Assembly (NCBI RefSeq): GCF_004341845.1
Contig: NZ_SLVB01000003.1
Coordinates: forward strand, 310,001 to 374,000
Length of the DNA: 64,000 bases
Direction: 5' to 3'
Source of the DNA: Novosphingobium sp. PhB165
GTDB taxonomy: Bacteria > Pseudomonadota > Alphaproteobacteria > Sphingomonadales > Sphingomonadaceae
This document shows positions 26,026-35,776 of this stretch, piece by piece. The position numbers and the translations under genes were made by a program. Position 1 is the stretch's first letter, and each line of letters opens with the position of its first letter. The notes beneath the pieces are model-generated. The model made no database searches and had not been told where the DNA came from. It saw only the letters and a list, made by a program, of their open reading frames with translations.

Positions 26026-27405
26026 ATGGAATTCCGTCGCGAATCCGACTCCATCGGCGAAATCGACGTCCCGGCGAACGCCTATTGGGGCGCGCAGACC
26101 GAACGCAGCCTGCACAACTTCCCCTTCGGCCAGACCGAGCGCATGCCCATCGCCATCGTCCACGCCCTCGCCCGCGTGAAGCTGGCCGCGGCGCGGGTGA
26201 ACCGCCGCCACGGGCTTGCCGCCGAACTGGCGCAGGCCATCGAGGCGGCGGCCGCCGAAGTGATCTCGGGCTCGCACGACGACCAGTTCCCGCTGGTGAT
26301 CTGGCAGACCGGCTCCGGCACCCAGAGCAACATGAACGTCAACGAAGTGATCGCCGGGCGCGCGAACGAGCTGCTTTCGGGCAAGCGCGGCGGCAAGAGC
26401 CCGGTCCACCCCAACGACGACGTCAACCGCGGCCAGTCCTCGAACGACAGCTTCCCCACCGCCCTGCACGTTGCCGCCGCGCTGGGGGTTGAGCGGGCCC
26501 TGCTGCCCGCGCTGGACCGGCTGGCGGCAGCGCTCGATGCCAAGGCGCAGGCGTGGAGCGGGATCGTCAAGATCGGCCGCACCCACTTGCAGGACGCCAC
26601 GCCGCTGACGCTGGGCCAGGAGTTTTCCGGCTATGTCCAGCAATTGCGCGATGCGCGGCGGCGGCTGGTCGAGGCCGAACAGGGAGTGCTGCGGCTGGCG
26701 CAGGGCGGCACGGCCGTCGGCACCGGGCTCAATGCGCCCGAGGGCTTTGCGGCCGACATGGCGGCCGATCTGGCCTCGCAGACCGGTTTGGCCTTCGTGC
26801 CCGCGCCCAATGCCTTCGAGGCGCTGGCCAGCAACGATGCGCTGGTGCAGCTTTCAGGCACGCTTTCGACGCTGGCGGTGGCGCTGACCAAGATTGCCAA
26901 CGACGTGCGCCTGCTGGGATCGGGGCCCCGCTCCGGGCTGGGTGAGCTGGACTTGCCCGCCAATGAGCCGGGCAGCTCGATCATGCCGGGCAAGGTCAAT
27001 CCCACCCAGTGCGAGATGCTGACGATGGTCTCCGCGCAAGTGATCGGCAACCATCAGGCGGTGACCGTGGGCGGGATGCAGGGCGCGTTCGAGCTGAATG
27101 TGTTCAAGCCGCTGATCGGCGCGGCCGTCACGCGCTCGATCGCGCTACTGGCGACCGGGATGGACAGCTTTGCCGAGCGCTGCGTGGAGGGTATCGAGCC
27201 CAACCGCCGGCGCATCGCCGAATTGGTCGAGCGCTCGCTGATGCTGGTCACCGCGCTCGCGCCTGAGATCGGTTACGACAACGCGGCCAAGATCGCCAAG
27301 CATGCCCATGCGGAAGGGATGACGCTGCGCGAGGCGGCGCTCGATCTGGGGCTGGTGGACGAAGCGACGTTCGACCGGGTGGTGCGGCCTGAAACGATGG
27401 TTTGA
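26026..27405 (+). CDS. fumC: Class II fumarate hydratase
   Basis: The 459-residue protein has the fumarase/aspartase signature [11 protein letters not shown] at residues 316-326, the active-site [14 protein letters not shown] and [15 protein letters not shown] segments and typical length. It hydrates fumarate to malate in the TCA cycle, using no iron-sulfur cluster. AGGAG lies nine bases before the ATG. It is a single gene convergent with the efflux operon and separated by a family B repeat. The succinyl-CoA made by the ben/cat/pca genes in this window would reach malate through this step. Confidence 0.97.
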   Translation: MEFRRESDSIGEIDVPANAYWGAQTERSLHNFPFGQTERMPIAIVHALARVKLAAARVNRRHGLAAELAQAIEAAAAEVISGSHDDQFPLVIWQTGSGTQSNMNVNEVIAGRANELLSGKRGGKSPVHPNDDVNRGQSSNDSFPTALHVAAALGVERALLPALDRLAAALDAKAQAWSGIVKIGRTHLQDATPLTLGQEFSGYVQQLRDARRRLVEAEQGVLRLAQGGTAVGTGLNAPEGFAADMAADLASQTGLAFVPAPNAFEALASNDALVQLSGTLSTLAVALTKIANDVRLLGSGPRSGLGELDLPANEPGSSIMPGKVNPTQCEMLTMVSAQVIGNHQAVTVGGMQGAFELNVFKPLIGAAVTRSIALLATGMDSFAERCVEGIEPNRRRIAELVERSLMLVTALAPEIGYDNAAKIAKHAHAEGMTLREAALDLGLVDEATFDRVVRPETMV

Positions 27406-27465
27406 GGGGGCCCAAGTCAGTCGGGATTGAGTCGGATCAAGATGACATCCCGAACCCCAAACCTT

Positions 27466-27550
27466 CGTCGCCCCCGCGAAGGCGGGGGCCCCGCTGCCTT
27501 CTCGCTACATCGCAAGAACAAGCGGGGTCCCCGCCTTCGCGGGGACGACG
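27466..27550. repeat. Inverted-repeat family B, simple copy
   Basis: CGTCGCCCCCGCGAAGGCGG, GGGCCCCGC at the left and GCGGGGTCCCCGCC, TTCGCGGGGACGACG at the right form a long inverted repeat around a 31-base loop. Compare the nested copy at 51050 and the truncated copy at 62183. It lies between convergent fumC and the efflux outer-membrane gene and may end transcription from both sides. Confidence 0.85.
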
Positions 27551-27667
27551 AGGTTGATTGTGGTGACCTCTTCCGGTCCGGACCGGTACTAGCTTGCCCG
27601 GTTCAGATTCGGCCGTTCAAGCCCGACCGCTTAGGGCCAGCCCTTCCCGGACCGGCCCCGCATTCCC

Positions 27668-29101
27668 TTACCCCTTGGCCTGCTCGGGCCCGCCGATGGC
27701 GCGCACATAAGCCACGGCGGCGCGCATGCGATCGGTCTCGACCGCGATCGCCGAACGCTGGGCGGCCAGCGCGTCGGTCTGCGCGGTGACGACATCGAGG
27801 TAACCCGATGCGCCGTCGCGATAGCGCGACATGGCGATCTCGCTGGTGCGGCCTGCGGCGTCGGCGGCTTCTCGCTGGGCTTTGCCTTGTGCTTCAAGCT
27901 GGCGCATCGCCGAGATGGAGTCTTCCACCTCGCGGAAAGCGTCCAGCACCGTCGAGCGGTAATCGGCAGCGGCCTGATCGTATTCCGCGCGCGAGATCTT
28001 GACTTGCGCGCGGCGAGCACCGCCGTCGAAGACGTTGAGCAATGCCGTCAGCGGGCCCAGCGCCCACATGCTGTTCGGCGCGCTCAGCAGGTTGCCGTGC
28101 GTGGCCTGCCAGCCACCCGAACCGCCGAGGCTGATGGTCGGGAACCATGCCGCGCGGGCGACGCCGATCTGGGCATTGGCAGCAAAGACGCGGCGTTCGG
28201 CGGCGGCAATGTCCGGGCGGCGCTGGAGCAGCTCGGAAGGCGTGCCCACGGCAATGGCGGGCGTGGCCATCTCCGCGTCGCGCGGGGCGACATGGAAGTC
28301 CGATGCCAGCGCGCCGGTCAGCGCGGCCAGCTCGTGCTCGGTCTGCGCACGGTCATTGGCGACCGAGGCGACTTGCGCCTGCGCATTGCCAAGCACGGTA
28401 CGCGCGCGGTTGACGTCGATGCCCGAGGCGATGCCGCCCTGATGCCGGGTCTCGGTCAGCTGGAGCGCGCGCTGGAAGGCATCGACCGAATCGTCGAGCA
28501 GCCGCGCCTGTGCATCGAGCCCGCGCAGGCGCAGGTAGGCGTCCGCCACCGAGGCCTGAAGGCTGAGCCGCGCCGAGGCGAGATCGCCCGCCGAAGCTTC
28601 GGCCTCGGCCTTGCCGGCCTTCACCGTGTTGCGCACGCGGCCCCAGAGGTCGAGTTCGTAGGACACGCTGCCGCCGACCACGAAATCGTTGTAGGTCGCC
28701 GGGCCAGTGTTCGCGAGCGGACGACCCGCCGAGACACGCTGACGCGAGGCCTCCCCGGAAACGCCGACCTGCGGGTAGAGGCCCGAGGCGGCAAGACCAG
28801 CGGCGGCATGCGCCTGATCGTAGCGCGCCAAGGCGGCGGCCAAGGTCGGGCTGGCGGCGGCGGCGCGGGATTCGAGATCGTCGAGCACCGGATCGCCGAA
28901 CGCAGTCCACCAGTCCCCGCGCATGTCCGCGTCGCCCGGCGCTGCTTGCGTCCAGCCCGCCATCTCGGCGAACTGGGCGGGCGCGGCGGGCAAGGCGCTC
29001 TGCGGTGACTTATAGTCGGGCGCCATCGAGCAACCGGCAAGGCCGGTACCCGCAAGCAGCACCGCGGTCATGGCGGCAAGCGCCGCGCGGTTAGCCGCCA
29101 T
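27668..29101 (-). CDS. RND efflux outer-membrane channel (NodT/OprM family)
   Basis: The 477-residue precursor has a lipobox LAGC with Cys24 followed by CSMAPDYKSP, then the repeated TolC-type helices and strands (LDLWGRVRNTVKAG, RRPDIAAAERRVFAANAQIGVARAAWFPTISLGGSGG). It would form the trimeric outer-membrane exit duct. The ATG at 29101 overlaps the end of the membrane-fusion gene by 11 bases. It is the third gene of the operon pump-adaptor-channel order read from 33498 leftward... the order is pump, adaptor, channel. Confidence 0.94.
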   Translation of the reverse strand: MAANRAALAAMTAVLLAGTGLAGCSMAPDYKSPQSALPAAPAQFAEMAGWTQAAPGDADMRGDWWTAFGDPVLDDLESRAAAASPTLAAALARYDQAHAAAGLAASGLYPQVGVSGEASRQRVSAGRPLANTGPATYNDFVVGGSVSYELDLWGRVRNTVKAGKAEAEASAGDLASARLSLQASVADAYLRLRGLDAQARLLDDSVDAFQRALQLTETRHQGGIASGIDVNRARTVLGNAQAQVASVANDRAQTEHELAALTGALASDFHVAPRDAEMATPAIAVGTPSELLQRRPDIAAAERRVFAANAQIGVARAAWFPTISLGGSGGWQATHGNLLSAPNSMWALGPLTALLNVFDGGARRAQVKISRAEYDQAAADYRSTVLDAFREVEDSISAMRQLEAQGKAQREAADAAGRTSEIAMSRYRDGASGYLDVVTAQTDALAAQRSAIAVETDRMRAAVAYVRAIGGPEQAKG

Positions 29102-30311
29102 GGGCTGCACTCTTGGCCGGGGCGTCGGCAGCGGCCTGCGGCTGTACGTGGTCGCCCGTGCGGATCGAGTCCGGCGGCGAGTCCACCACGCGGTCACCCA
29201 GATTGACGCCGACCGAGACGATCACCGACTTGCCCTGATCGCGGGCGATGGTGATCGGGCGCACGGTGACGCGGTTGTCCGCGCCCAGCACGGCGACGCT
29301 CGGGCCCTTGTCGGTGTTGAGCACCGCGCTGCCCGGCAGGGTCACGCCCTTGAGCGTGGCATCGACGTCGAAGTGGGCCTGGATGAAGGCGCCCGGCTTC
29401 AGCGCGCCCTCCGAGTTGTCCGCCTGCACTTCGACCAGCACCGCGCCCGACTGGGCGTCTACGGCGCCGGCGCTGCGCGTCACAGTGCCGGGGAACGTGC
29501 GGCCCGGGAACTCGGGCAGGCTCAGCGCAACGGCGACACCGGGGTTGACCAGCGCCGAGTAGATCTGCGGAACCCGCACATACACGCGCATCTTGTGCGT
29601 GTCGGACACGGTGAACAGCGGCTGGGCGGCGGCATTGCCTGCCACCACCAGCGCGCCGATCTGCGCCGAGCGGCTGGTGACGACGCCCGCGAACGGAGCC
29701 GAAAGCTGGGTGAAGCCGTGCTGCGCCTCAAGCTCACGCACGTTGGCGAGCGCCGCATTGGCGAGCGCGGTCTTGGCCGCGAGGTCGCCCGCCTTCTCGT
29801 CCGCTTCCTGCTGCGAGACGGCGTCCTTGCCGAGCATCGCGCTCCACCGCTTGGACGTCGTCGCGGCAAGGCGCTGGTTGGCCAGTGCGGTCTGGTAGTC
29901 CGCCTTGGCCTGCGCCAGCTGCTGGTCGATTTCCGGCGCGTCGAGCACGGCGAGCGGCTGTCCGGCGCCTACGCGGTCACCGATGTCGGCCAGCCACTTG
30001 CGGACATAGCCATTGGTGCGCGCATAGATCGCGGCGCTGTTCCATGCCTGCGCGGTGCCGGGAAGGACGAGCCCGCCCTGCCCTGCGGCAGTCTGGGGCA
30101 CGACCACCGAGACAGTGGGCAGCGCGGCGTCGGCGGCCACCGTTTCCAGTTCCTTGCGGGCCTGGAAGCGGGTGGCGGTGCCGATGCCGACCACCGCGAG
30201 CGCCACCAGCGCCGCGCCGATGCCGATGCGCTTCAGCGTGCGGCTGTCGGGGCCGGTCGGGGTTTCGCCCTCGGGGCTTTCGGGGATCGCGTGGTTCTGG
30301 GGATCAAGCAT
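29091..30311 (-). CDS. RND efflux periplasmic adaptor (membrane fusion protein)
   Basis: The 406-residue protein has one N-terminal membrane helix (IGIGAALVALAVVGIGTA), two half-lipoyl motifs (GYVRKWLADIGDRVGAGQPLAVLDAPEID and the later FAGVVTSRSAQIGALV), an alpha hairpin between them and a beta-barrel domain. It links the inner-membrane pump to the outer-membrane channel. The ATG at 30311 overlaps the pump stop by eight bases and its own stop overlaps the channel start, so the three genes are tightly coupled. The longer reading to 30422 is a shadow inside the pump gene. Confidence 0.94.
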   Translation of the reverse strand: MLDPQNHAIPESPEGETPTGPDSRTLKRIGIGAALVALAVVGIGTATRFQARKELETVAADAALPTVSVVVPQTAAGQGGLVLPGTAQAWNSAAIYARTNGYVRKWLADIGDRVGAGQPLAVLDAPEIDQQLAQAKADYQTALANQRLAATTSKRWSAMLGKDAVSQQEADEKAGDLAAKTALANAALANVRELEAQHGFTQLSAPFAGVVTSRSAQIGALVVAGNAAAQPLFTVSDTHKMRVYVRVPQIYSALVNPGVAVALSLPEFPGRTFPGTVTRSAGAVDAQSGAVLVEVQADNSEGALKPGAFIQAHFDVDATLKGVTLPGSAVLNTDKGPSVAVLGADNRVTVRPITIARDQGKSVIVSVGVNLGDRVVDSPPDSIRTGDHVQPQAAADAPAKSAAHGG

Positions 30312-33300
30312 GGGCGGCCTGCACTTCCATGGGAGCGACCTTCTCGCGGCGACGGCCGTGGAAGAAGGCGAAGACGGTGGGAACGAAGAACAGCGTGGCG
30401 ATCGTCGCACAGACGAGACCACCGATCACGGCGCGGCCGAGCGGAGCGTTCTGCTCGCCGCCCTCGCCAAGGCCAAGGGCCATCGGCGCCATGCCGATGA
30501 TCATGGCGAGCGCGGTCATCAGCACGGGGCGAAAGCGGACAAGGCCGGCTTCCATCGCCGCCTTCACCGGATCGCCCAGCTCGGCCAGCTTTTCGCGGGC
30601 GAAGCTGACGACCAGGATGGAGTTGGCGGTGGCCACGCCCATGCACATGATCGCGCCGGTAAGGGCCGGGACCGATAGTGTGGTCCCGGTCGCGAACAGC
30701 ATCCAGACGATACCGGCCAGAGCGGCGGGCAGCGCGGTGATGATGATGAACGGATCGAGCCAGGACTGGAAGTTCACGACGATCAGCAGGTAGATCAGCA
30801 CGACTGCTGCGAGCAGGCCCCAGCCGAGGCCGGAGAAGGCCGTGTTCATCGTCTGGTACTGGCCGCGGATGGTCACGCTGGCGCCCTTGGGCATTTCACC
30901 CTTGAGCGAGTTGATCGCGTGCTGCACGTCACCCGCCACGGCACCGAGGTCACGGCCCTGGATGGTCGCGAAGATGTCGATGACCGGGGCGATGTTATAG
31001 TGCGAGACGACCGGCGCGGTGGTCGAGCGGGTCACCGTGGCCAGCGCGCCCAGCGGCTGCGGACCGGCAGTGCCCGATCCGGAGACCGGCAAGTTGGCCA
31101 GCTTGCTCATCGAATCGACGGCATAGTCGGGCGCCTGTGCGACCACGGCATATTGCACGCCGTTATCCGGGTTCACGAAGTACACCGGCGCGGTCTGCGA
31201 GGTACCGGCAAGCGAGTTGCCGAGGCTGGTGGTCACGTCCCTTTCGGTCAGGCCGTACTGCCCGGCCCGCGCGCGGTCGACATTGACGTCGAGCTGCGGC
31301 GAGTTGGCAGGCTGCTGGATGCGCAAGTCGGCAAGGCCGGGCACGCCGTTCAGCTTCACCATCAGCTTGTGCGCGAAGGCACGTGCCGCCACCGGATCCT
31401 TGCCCGAAATCTGGACGTCGATCGGCGAAGGCGAACCGAAGTTCAGGATCTGGCTGGTGATGTCGGCGGGCAGGAACGAGAACTGCGTGCCGGGGAAGCG
31501 GCGGGGCAATTCGCGGCGCAGCTGCGCGACGTAGCCGTCGGTCGGCGGGTGGCCTTCCTTCAGCGTAATCAGCATGTCGCCGTCCTGCGGACCGATGGTG
31601 CCGCTGTTGTTGTAGACGGTGTTGATCGAGCTGACCGGCAGACCGATGTTGTCGGTCACCGATTCCAGCTGGGCGCTCGGGATGATCTTGCGCACTTCGG
31701 TGGTGATCTGCTCGAAGTTGCGCGCGGCTTCGTCGATGCGGGTGCCGACCGGCACGCGGATGTGCATGGCGATCTGGCCGGAATCGACCGACGGGAAGAA
31801 GTTGCTGCCCAGCATCGGCATCAGGCCGAAGGAGAGCACGACCACCGTGAGGAAGCCGATCATGAACGGCTTGCGCGAGCGCAGGGCGCGGGCAAGCATG
31901 CCAAGGTAACCGGCGCGGATCTTCTCGAAGCGGGCCTCGAAGCCGCGCTGGAACCGCACGAAGGGATTGCGCGAGGCCGGCGAACCGGCGTTATGCGCGT
32001 TCTCGTCATGCGGGGTGTGCGGCTTCAGCAGGTACATCGCCATGGTCGGCACCAGGGTGCGCGACAGGATGAACGAGGCGATCATCGCGAAGACCACCGA
32101 AAGCGCCATCGGCACGAACAGGTAGCCCGCAACGCCCGGCAGGAAGAACATCGGCACGAAGACGATGCAGATGCAGAGCAGCGAAACGAAGGCCGGGGTC
32201 ACGATCTGGGCGGCACCGTCAAGGATGGCGTCCATCACGCCCTTCCCCTGTTCGAGGTGCCAGTTGATGTTCTCGATGGTCACGGTCGCGTCGTCGACAA
32301 GGATGCCGACCGCGAGCGCCAATCCGCCCAGCGTCATGACGTTCATCGTCTGTCCGAACACCGCGAGCGCGGCGACGGCGGCGAGGACCGCCAGCGGGAT
32401 CGAAACCGCGATGATCACGGTCGAGCGCCAGGAGCCGAGGAACAGCAGGATCATCAGCGAGGTCAGCGCGGCGGCGATCGCGCCTTCATGAAGCACGCCC
32501 GAAACGGCGGCCTTCACGAATACCGACTGGTCGCCCACCGGCAGCACTTTCAGCGTGTCCGGCAGGGTGGAGGTGATCTTGGGCAGCGCGTCCTTCACGC
32601 CGTCCACCACCGACAGGGTCGAGGCGGCGCCGTTCTTGAGCACGGTGAGCAGCACCGAGCGGCTGCCCTGCACGTGCACGACGTTCTGCTGCTGGGCGCT
32701 GCCGTCGCGGACGAAGGCCACGTCGCGCATGTAGATCGTCGCGCCGTTGACCACCTTGACCGGCAGGTCGTTCAGGGCGTCGATCGAGGCGGGGGTGTTG
32801 TTCAGGCGGACCGAGTACTGCGCAGGGCCGATCTTGACGAAGCCGGCCGGGTTGATCTGGTTCTGCGCGGCGATGGCGTTGCCGACATCCTGCGCCGAAA
32901 GGCCGCGCGCCTGCAGCGCGTCGGGATCGAGATCGACCTGCACCTGGCGCTGCTTGCCGCCCGAGGGATAGGGCATGGCAAGGCCGGGAATGGTGACGAG
33001 GCCGGTGCGGACCTGGTTCTGGCCGATGTCGAACAGCTGCTGTTCCGACAGACCCTTGCCCGAGAGCGCGAGCTGGAGGATCGGCACGGTGGAGGCGGAA
33101 TAGTTCAGGATCAGCGGCGGGTTCACGCCCGGCGGCATCTGCTTCAGCACGGTCTGCGAAATCGAGGTGACCTGCGCCGTGGCCGTGCGGATATCCGCGC
33201 CCGGCTGGAAGTAGATCTTCACGATGCCGGTGCCTTGCAGCGACTGGCTCTCGATATGTTCGATATCGTTGACGGTGGTGGTCAGCACGCGCTCGTAAGG

Positions 33301-33498
33301 CGTGACCATGCGGTCCGACATGTCCTGCGGCGAGAGACCCGTATAAGTCCACGCAACCGCGATGACGGGGATCTTGATCTCCGGAAAGATGTCGACCGGT
33401 GTGCGGAAAGCGGCGATCAGGCCGCCGATCGCGATAAGAATGGCCATGACGATAAATGTCAGTGGCCGATGCAGCGCGGTCTTGACGATTCCCAGCAT
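30304..33498 (-). CDS. RND efflux inner-membrane transporter
   Basis: The 1064-residue protein begins MLGIVKTALHRPL and has the 12-helix RND layout with two large periplasmic loops. The fourth-helix motif GILVDDATVTIENINWHLEQGKGVMDAI carries the paired aspartates of the proton relay found in drug-type (HAE1) pumps. It exports small hydrophobic or amphipathic compounds using the proton gradient; the substrate is not predictable. TTGGAG lies six bases before the ATG. It is the first gene of its operon. No local repressor gene is adjacent, but an inverted TCATGA repeat lies about 210 bases upstream. Confidence 0.96.
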   Translation of the reverse strand: MLGIVKTALHRPLTFIVMAILIAIGGLIAAFRTPVDIFPEIKIPVIAVAWTYTGLSPQDMSDRMVTPYERVLTTTVNDIEHIESQSLQGTGIVKIYFQPGADIRTATAQVTSISQTVLKQMPPGVNPPLILNYSASTVPILQLALSGKGLSEQQLFDIGQNQVRTGLVTIPGLAMPYPSGGKQRQVQVDLDPDALQARGLSAQDVGNAIAAQNQINPAGFVKIGPAQYSVRLNNTPASIDALNDLPVKVVNGATIYMRDVAFVRDGSAQQQNVVHVQGSRSVLLTVLKNGAASTLSVVDGVKDALPKITSTLPDTLKVLPVGDQSVFVKAAVSGVLHEGAIAAALTSLMILLFLGSWRSTVIIAVSIPLAVLAAVAALAVFGQTMNVMTLGGLALAVGILVDDATVTIENINWHLEQGKGVMDAILDGAAQIVTPAFVSLLCICIVFVPMFFLPGVAGYLFVPMALSVVFAMIASFILSRTLVPTMAMYLLKPHTPHDENAHNAGSPASRNPFVRFQRGFEARFEKIRAGYLGMLARALRSRKPFMIGFLTVVVLSFGLMPMLGSNFFPSVDSGQIAMHIRVPVGTRIDEAARNFEQITTEVRKIIPSAQLESVTDNIGLPVSSINTVYNNSGTIGPQDGDMLITLKEGHPPTDGYVAQLRRELPRRFPGTQFSFLPADITSQILNFGSPSPIDVQISGKDPVAARAFAHKLMVKLNGVPGLADLRIQQPANSPQLDVNVDRARAGQYGLTERDVTTSLGNSLAGTSQTAPVYFVNPDNGVQYAVVAQAPDYAVDSMSKLANLPVSGSGTAGPQPLGALATVTRSTTAPVVSHYNIAPVIDIFATIQGRDLGAVAGDVQHAINSLKGEMPKGASVTIRGQYQTMNTAFSGLGWGLLAAVVLIYLLIVVNFQSWLDPFIIITALPAALAGIVWMLFATGTTLSVPALTGAIMCMGVATANSILVVSFAREKLAELGDPVKAAMEAGLVRFRPVLMTALAMIIGMAPMALGLGEGGEQNAPLGRAVIGGLVCATIATLFFVPTVFAFFHGRRREKVAPMEVQAAHA

Positions 33499-33705
33499 CG
33501 AATACTCCAAACGCCGAGGAGCCCGCGCGCAGGGACGCACGGCTCGCCGGCCAGATCGCCTCACCCCGGAAATGGTATGGAGAGCCGATAGCCGGAAGCC
33601 GCGCTAAGGCGCGGCGGGGACCGGGACGACCCTTCCTGTTTTTTCGAGAATCAGGCGCCTATCAGCTTGGGCCGCCCGGAAATAGATACTTAGTTTTGAT
33701 TGCTG

Positions 33706-33724
33706 TCATGAAATTGAATCATGA
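33706..33724. promoter_or_regulatory. Possible operator, paired TCATGA
   Basis: Two copies of the self-complementary TCATGA are separated by seven A/T-rich bases in the 289-base spacer between the efflux operon (reading left) and pcaF (ending here). The low GC content relative to its surroundings and the symmetry suggest a promoter or operator for the efflux operon. No regulator gene is next to it, so the call is tentative. Apart from this and the palindrome at 33772 the spacer 33499-33787 holds nothing recognisable. Confidence 0.3.
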
Positions 33725-33771
33725 TTGGCGCCCGACACACAGCCGACGCAAGGCCCCGGAAGGGCATAATC

Positions 33772-33785
33772 CGCAGTATACTGCG
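33772..33785. promoter_or_regulatory. Perfect palindrome directly after pcaF
   Basis: CGCAGTATACTGCG is a perfect 14-base palindrome that ends two bases from the pcaF stop codon. It could be an operator for the efflux promoter, a transcription end signal for the ben/cat/pca run, or chance. A stem of seven pairs without a loop is not a good terminator, so a protein-binding site is more likely. Confidence 0.3.
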
Positions 33786-33787
33786 CT

Positions 33788-34993
33788 TCACACGCGTTCG
33801 AGCAGTACCGCCAAGCCTTGTCCCACGCCGATGCACATGAAGGCAAGGGCGTAGCGGCCATACGTTCGGCTGAGCTGTTCGGTCGCACTCATCGCGATTC
33901 TGGCGCCCGACATGCCCAAAGGATGGCCCAGAGCGATGGCTCCGCCATTCGGATTGACGCGCGAGTCGGTGAAGGGATCGACGCCCAGATCGCGCAGTGT
34001 GGCGATGGCCTGACTGGCGAAGGCTTCGTTGAGTTCGATGACGTCCATCTGGTCCATCGTCAGGCCATTGCGGGCGAGCACCTTGCGCGCGGCCTCGATC
34101 GGCCCTGCCCCCATGATCCGGGGTGCGATGCCCGAGGCGGCCATGCCGATCACGCGAGCGCGCGGGGTCAGGCCGTGCCGTTTTGCGGCCGCCTCGCTGG
34201 CGACCAGCATGGCCGCCGCGCCGTCGTTGAGCCCGGAGGCATTGCCTGCCGTCACCGTGCCGTCCGGCCGGACCACCGGCGTCAGTTTCGCCAGCGCCTC
34301 AAGGCTGGTCGCACGGCGATGTTCGTCGCGGTCGAAGATCAGCGGATCGCCCTTCTTCTGCGGGATCGAGACCGGCACGATCTCGGCCGCCAGACGCCCG
34401 CTGGCCTGGGCGGCGGCGGCCTTTTCCTGACTAGCGAGAGCGAAGCGGTCCTGATCCTCACGGCTGACCTGCCACTGGTCGGCGACATTCTCGCCCGTCT
34501 GCGGCATCGTATCGACGCCGTAAGCGGCCTTCATCGCCGGATTTATGAACCGCCAGCCGAGCGTGGTGTCCTCGATCTTCTGATCGCGGCCGAACGCGCT
34601 GCCCGCCTTGCCCATGACATAGGGCGCGCGGGTCATGGACTCGACGCCGCCGGCGATCATCAGGTCGGCATCGCCGCTGCGGATCGCCTGCGCCGCCATG
34701 CCCAGCGCGTTGAGGCCGGAGGAGCACAGACGATTGACCGTCACCCCCGGCACCGTTTCCGGCAGGCCTGCCAGCAGCACGGCCATACGCGCGACGTTGC
34801 GGTTGTCCTCCCCCGCCTGATTGGCGCAGCCGAGGATCACATCGTCCACGGCATCCCAGTCCACGCCCTGATTGCGCTCCACCAGCGCGCGCAGCGGAAT
34901 GGCGGCAAGGTCATCGGCGCGGACGCTGGAAAGCGAGCCGTTCAGTTTGCCGATGGGGGTGCGGATGGCGTCGCAGACGAATGCTTCGGACAT
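33788..34993 (-). CDS. pcaF: Beta-ketoadipyl-CoA thiolase
   Basis: The 401-residue protein is a thiolase with active-site Cys90 in NRLCSSG, the GGAIALGHPLGMSGAR segment and a C-terminal CIGVGQG cysteine. PcaF cleaves 3-oxoadipyl-CoA with CoA to succinyl-CoA and acetyl-CoA, the last step of the beta-ketoadipate pathway. It is separated from pcaD by six bases and ends the ben/cat/pca run. The family also includes general acetyl-CoA acetyltransferases, but position after pcaIJ and pcaD makes PcaF the best call. Confidence 0.95.
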   Translation of the reverse strand: MSEAFVCDAIRTPIGKLNGSLSSVRADDLAAIPLRALVERNQGVDWDAVDDVILGCANQAGEDNRNVARMAVLLAGLPETVPGVTVNRLCSSGLNALGMAAQAIRSGDADLMIAGGVESMTRAPYVMGKAGSAFGRDQKIEDTTLGWRFINPAMKAAYGVDTMPQTGENVADQWQVSREDQDRFALASQEKAAAAQASGRLAAEIVPVSIPQKKGDPLIFDRDEHRRATSLEALAKLTPVVRPDGTVTAGNASGLNDGAAAMLVASEAAAKRHGLTPRARVIGMAASGIAPRIMGAGPIEAARKVLARNGLTMDQMDVIELNEAFASQAIATLRDLGVDPFTDSRVNPNGGAIALGHPLGMSGARIAMSATEQLSRTYGRYALAFMCIGVGQGLAVLLERV

Positions 34994-34999
34994 GAGGGA

Positions 35000-35776
35000 T
35001 CAGCCTTCGAGAAACGGAATGAGCGCGGCGGCCAGCGCCTCGGGCGCTTCCAGCGGCGCAAGGTGCGCGGCGGTCAGTTCGGCATGGCTGGCGCCGAGAA
35101 TGCGCGCCAGCAGATGCTCGCCGTGCCCTTCGAGCGGGGTGGAGGTATCGCGAGTGCCGGTGACGACCAGCGTGGGCGCGGCGATCCCGCCGATCCGTGC
35201 GCCAAGGTCCATGTCGCGGATCGCCGCGCCGCAGCCCGCATAGCCCTGCGGGTCCATGGTCACGAGCTGGCGGCGCACCGTCTCGTAGAGCGCGGGGTTT
35301 TCCTCACGCAGCTCGTCGGAGAGGAAGCGGCCCATCGCCAGATCGGCGATGGCCGCCATGCCGGAGCCCCGGACTTTGGCGATGCGGTCGTTCCACGCGG
35401 CCGCGTCCATCGTCGCGGAGGTACAGACCAGCACCAGCTTTTCCACCTGCTGCGGACGGGCCAGCGCCAGTTCCATGCCGATCATGCCGCCCAGCGACAC
35501 GCCCGCGAGCGCAAACCGATCGATCCCGGCATCGTGCGCCACCGCCAGAACATCGCGCGCCAGCAATTGCATCGAGAAGTCGCCGGGCTCGGCGGTGGAG
35601 GCCCCGTGGCCGCGCGTGTCGATGCGCAGCAGCCGGAAGCGCGCGCGAAGGAGCGGCAGCACCGGGTCCCACAAGTCCATATCGGTGCCGATGGAGTTGA
35701 GCAGCACCAGCGGACGAGCGCCCTCGCGCCCCTCCAGCTTCCAGTAGAGCCGCGCACCGGGAACGCTGGTGAACAT
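35000..35776 (-). CDS. pcaD: 3-oxoadipate enol-lactonase
   Basis: The 258-residue alpha/beta hydrolase has Ser94 in AGVSLGGMIG as nucleophile, a conserved RIDTRGHGAS turn and a C-terminal histidine in SHAELTAAHLAPLE. PcaD hydrolyses 3-oxoadipate enol-lactone to 3-oxoadipate, the step at which the catechol and protocatechuate branches merge. Its ATG shares a base with the pcaJ stop (TGATG), indicating coupling. The serine, aspartate and histidine required are all present. Confidence 0.94.
   Translation of the reverse strand: MFTSVPGARLYWKLEGREGARPLVLLNSIGTDMDLWDPVLPLLRARFRLLRIDTRGHGASTAEPGDFSMQLLARDVLAVAHDAGIDRFALAGVSLGGMIGMELALARPQQVEKLVLVCTSATMDAAAWNDRIAKVRGSGMAAIADLAMGRFLSDELREENPALYETVRRQLVTMDPQGYAGCGAAIRDMDLGARIGGIAAPTLVVTGTRDTSTPLEGHGEHLLARILGASHAELTAAHLAPLEAPEALAAALIPFLEG

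Noticed and set aside
30919..33591. 890-codon plus-strand frame over the RND pump
   Set aside because: Antisense shadow of the pump gene, full of Arg/His/Asp and without any domain.
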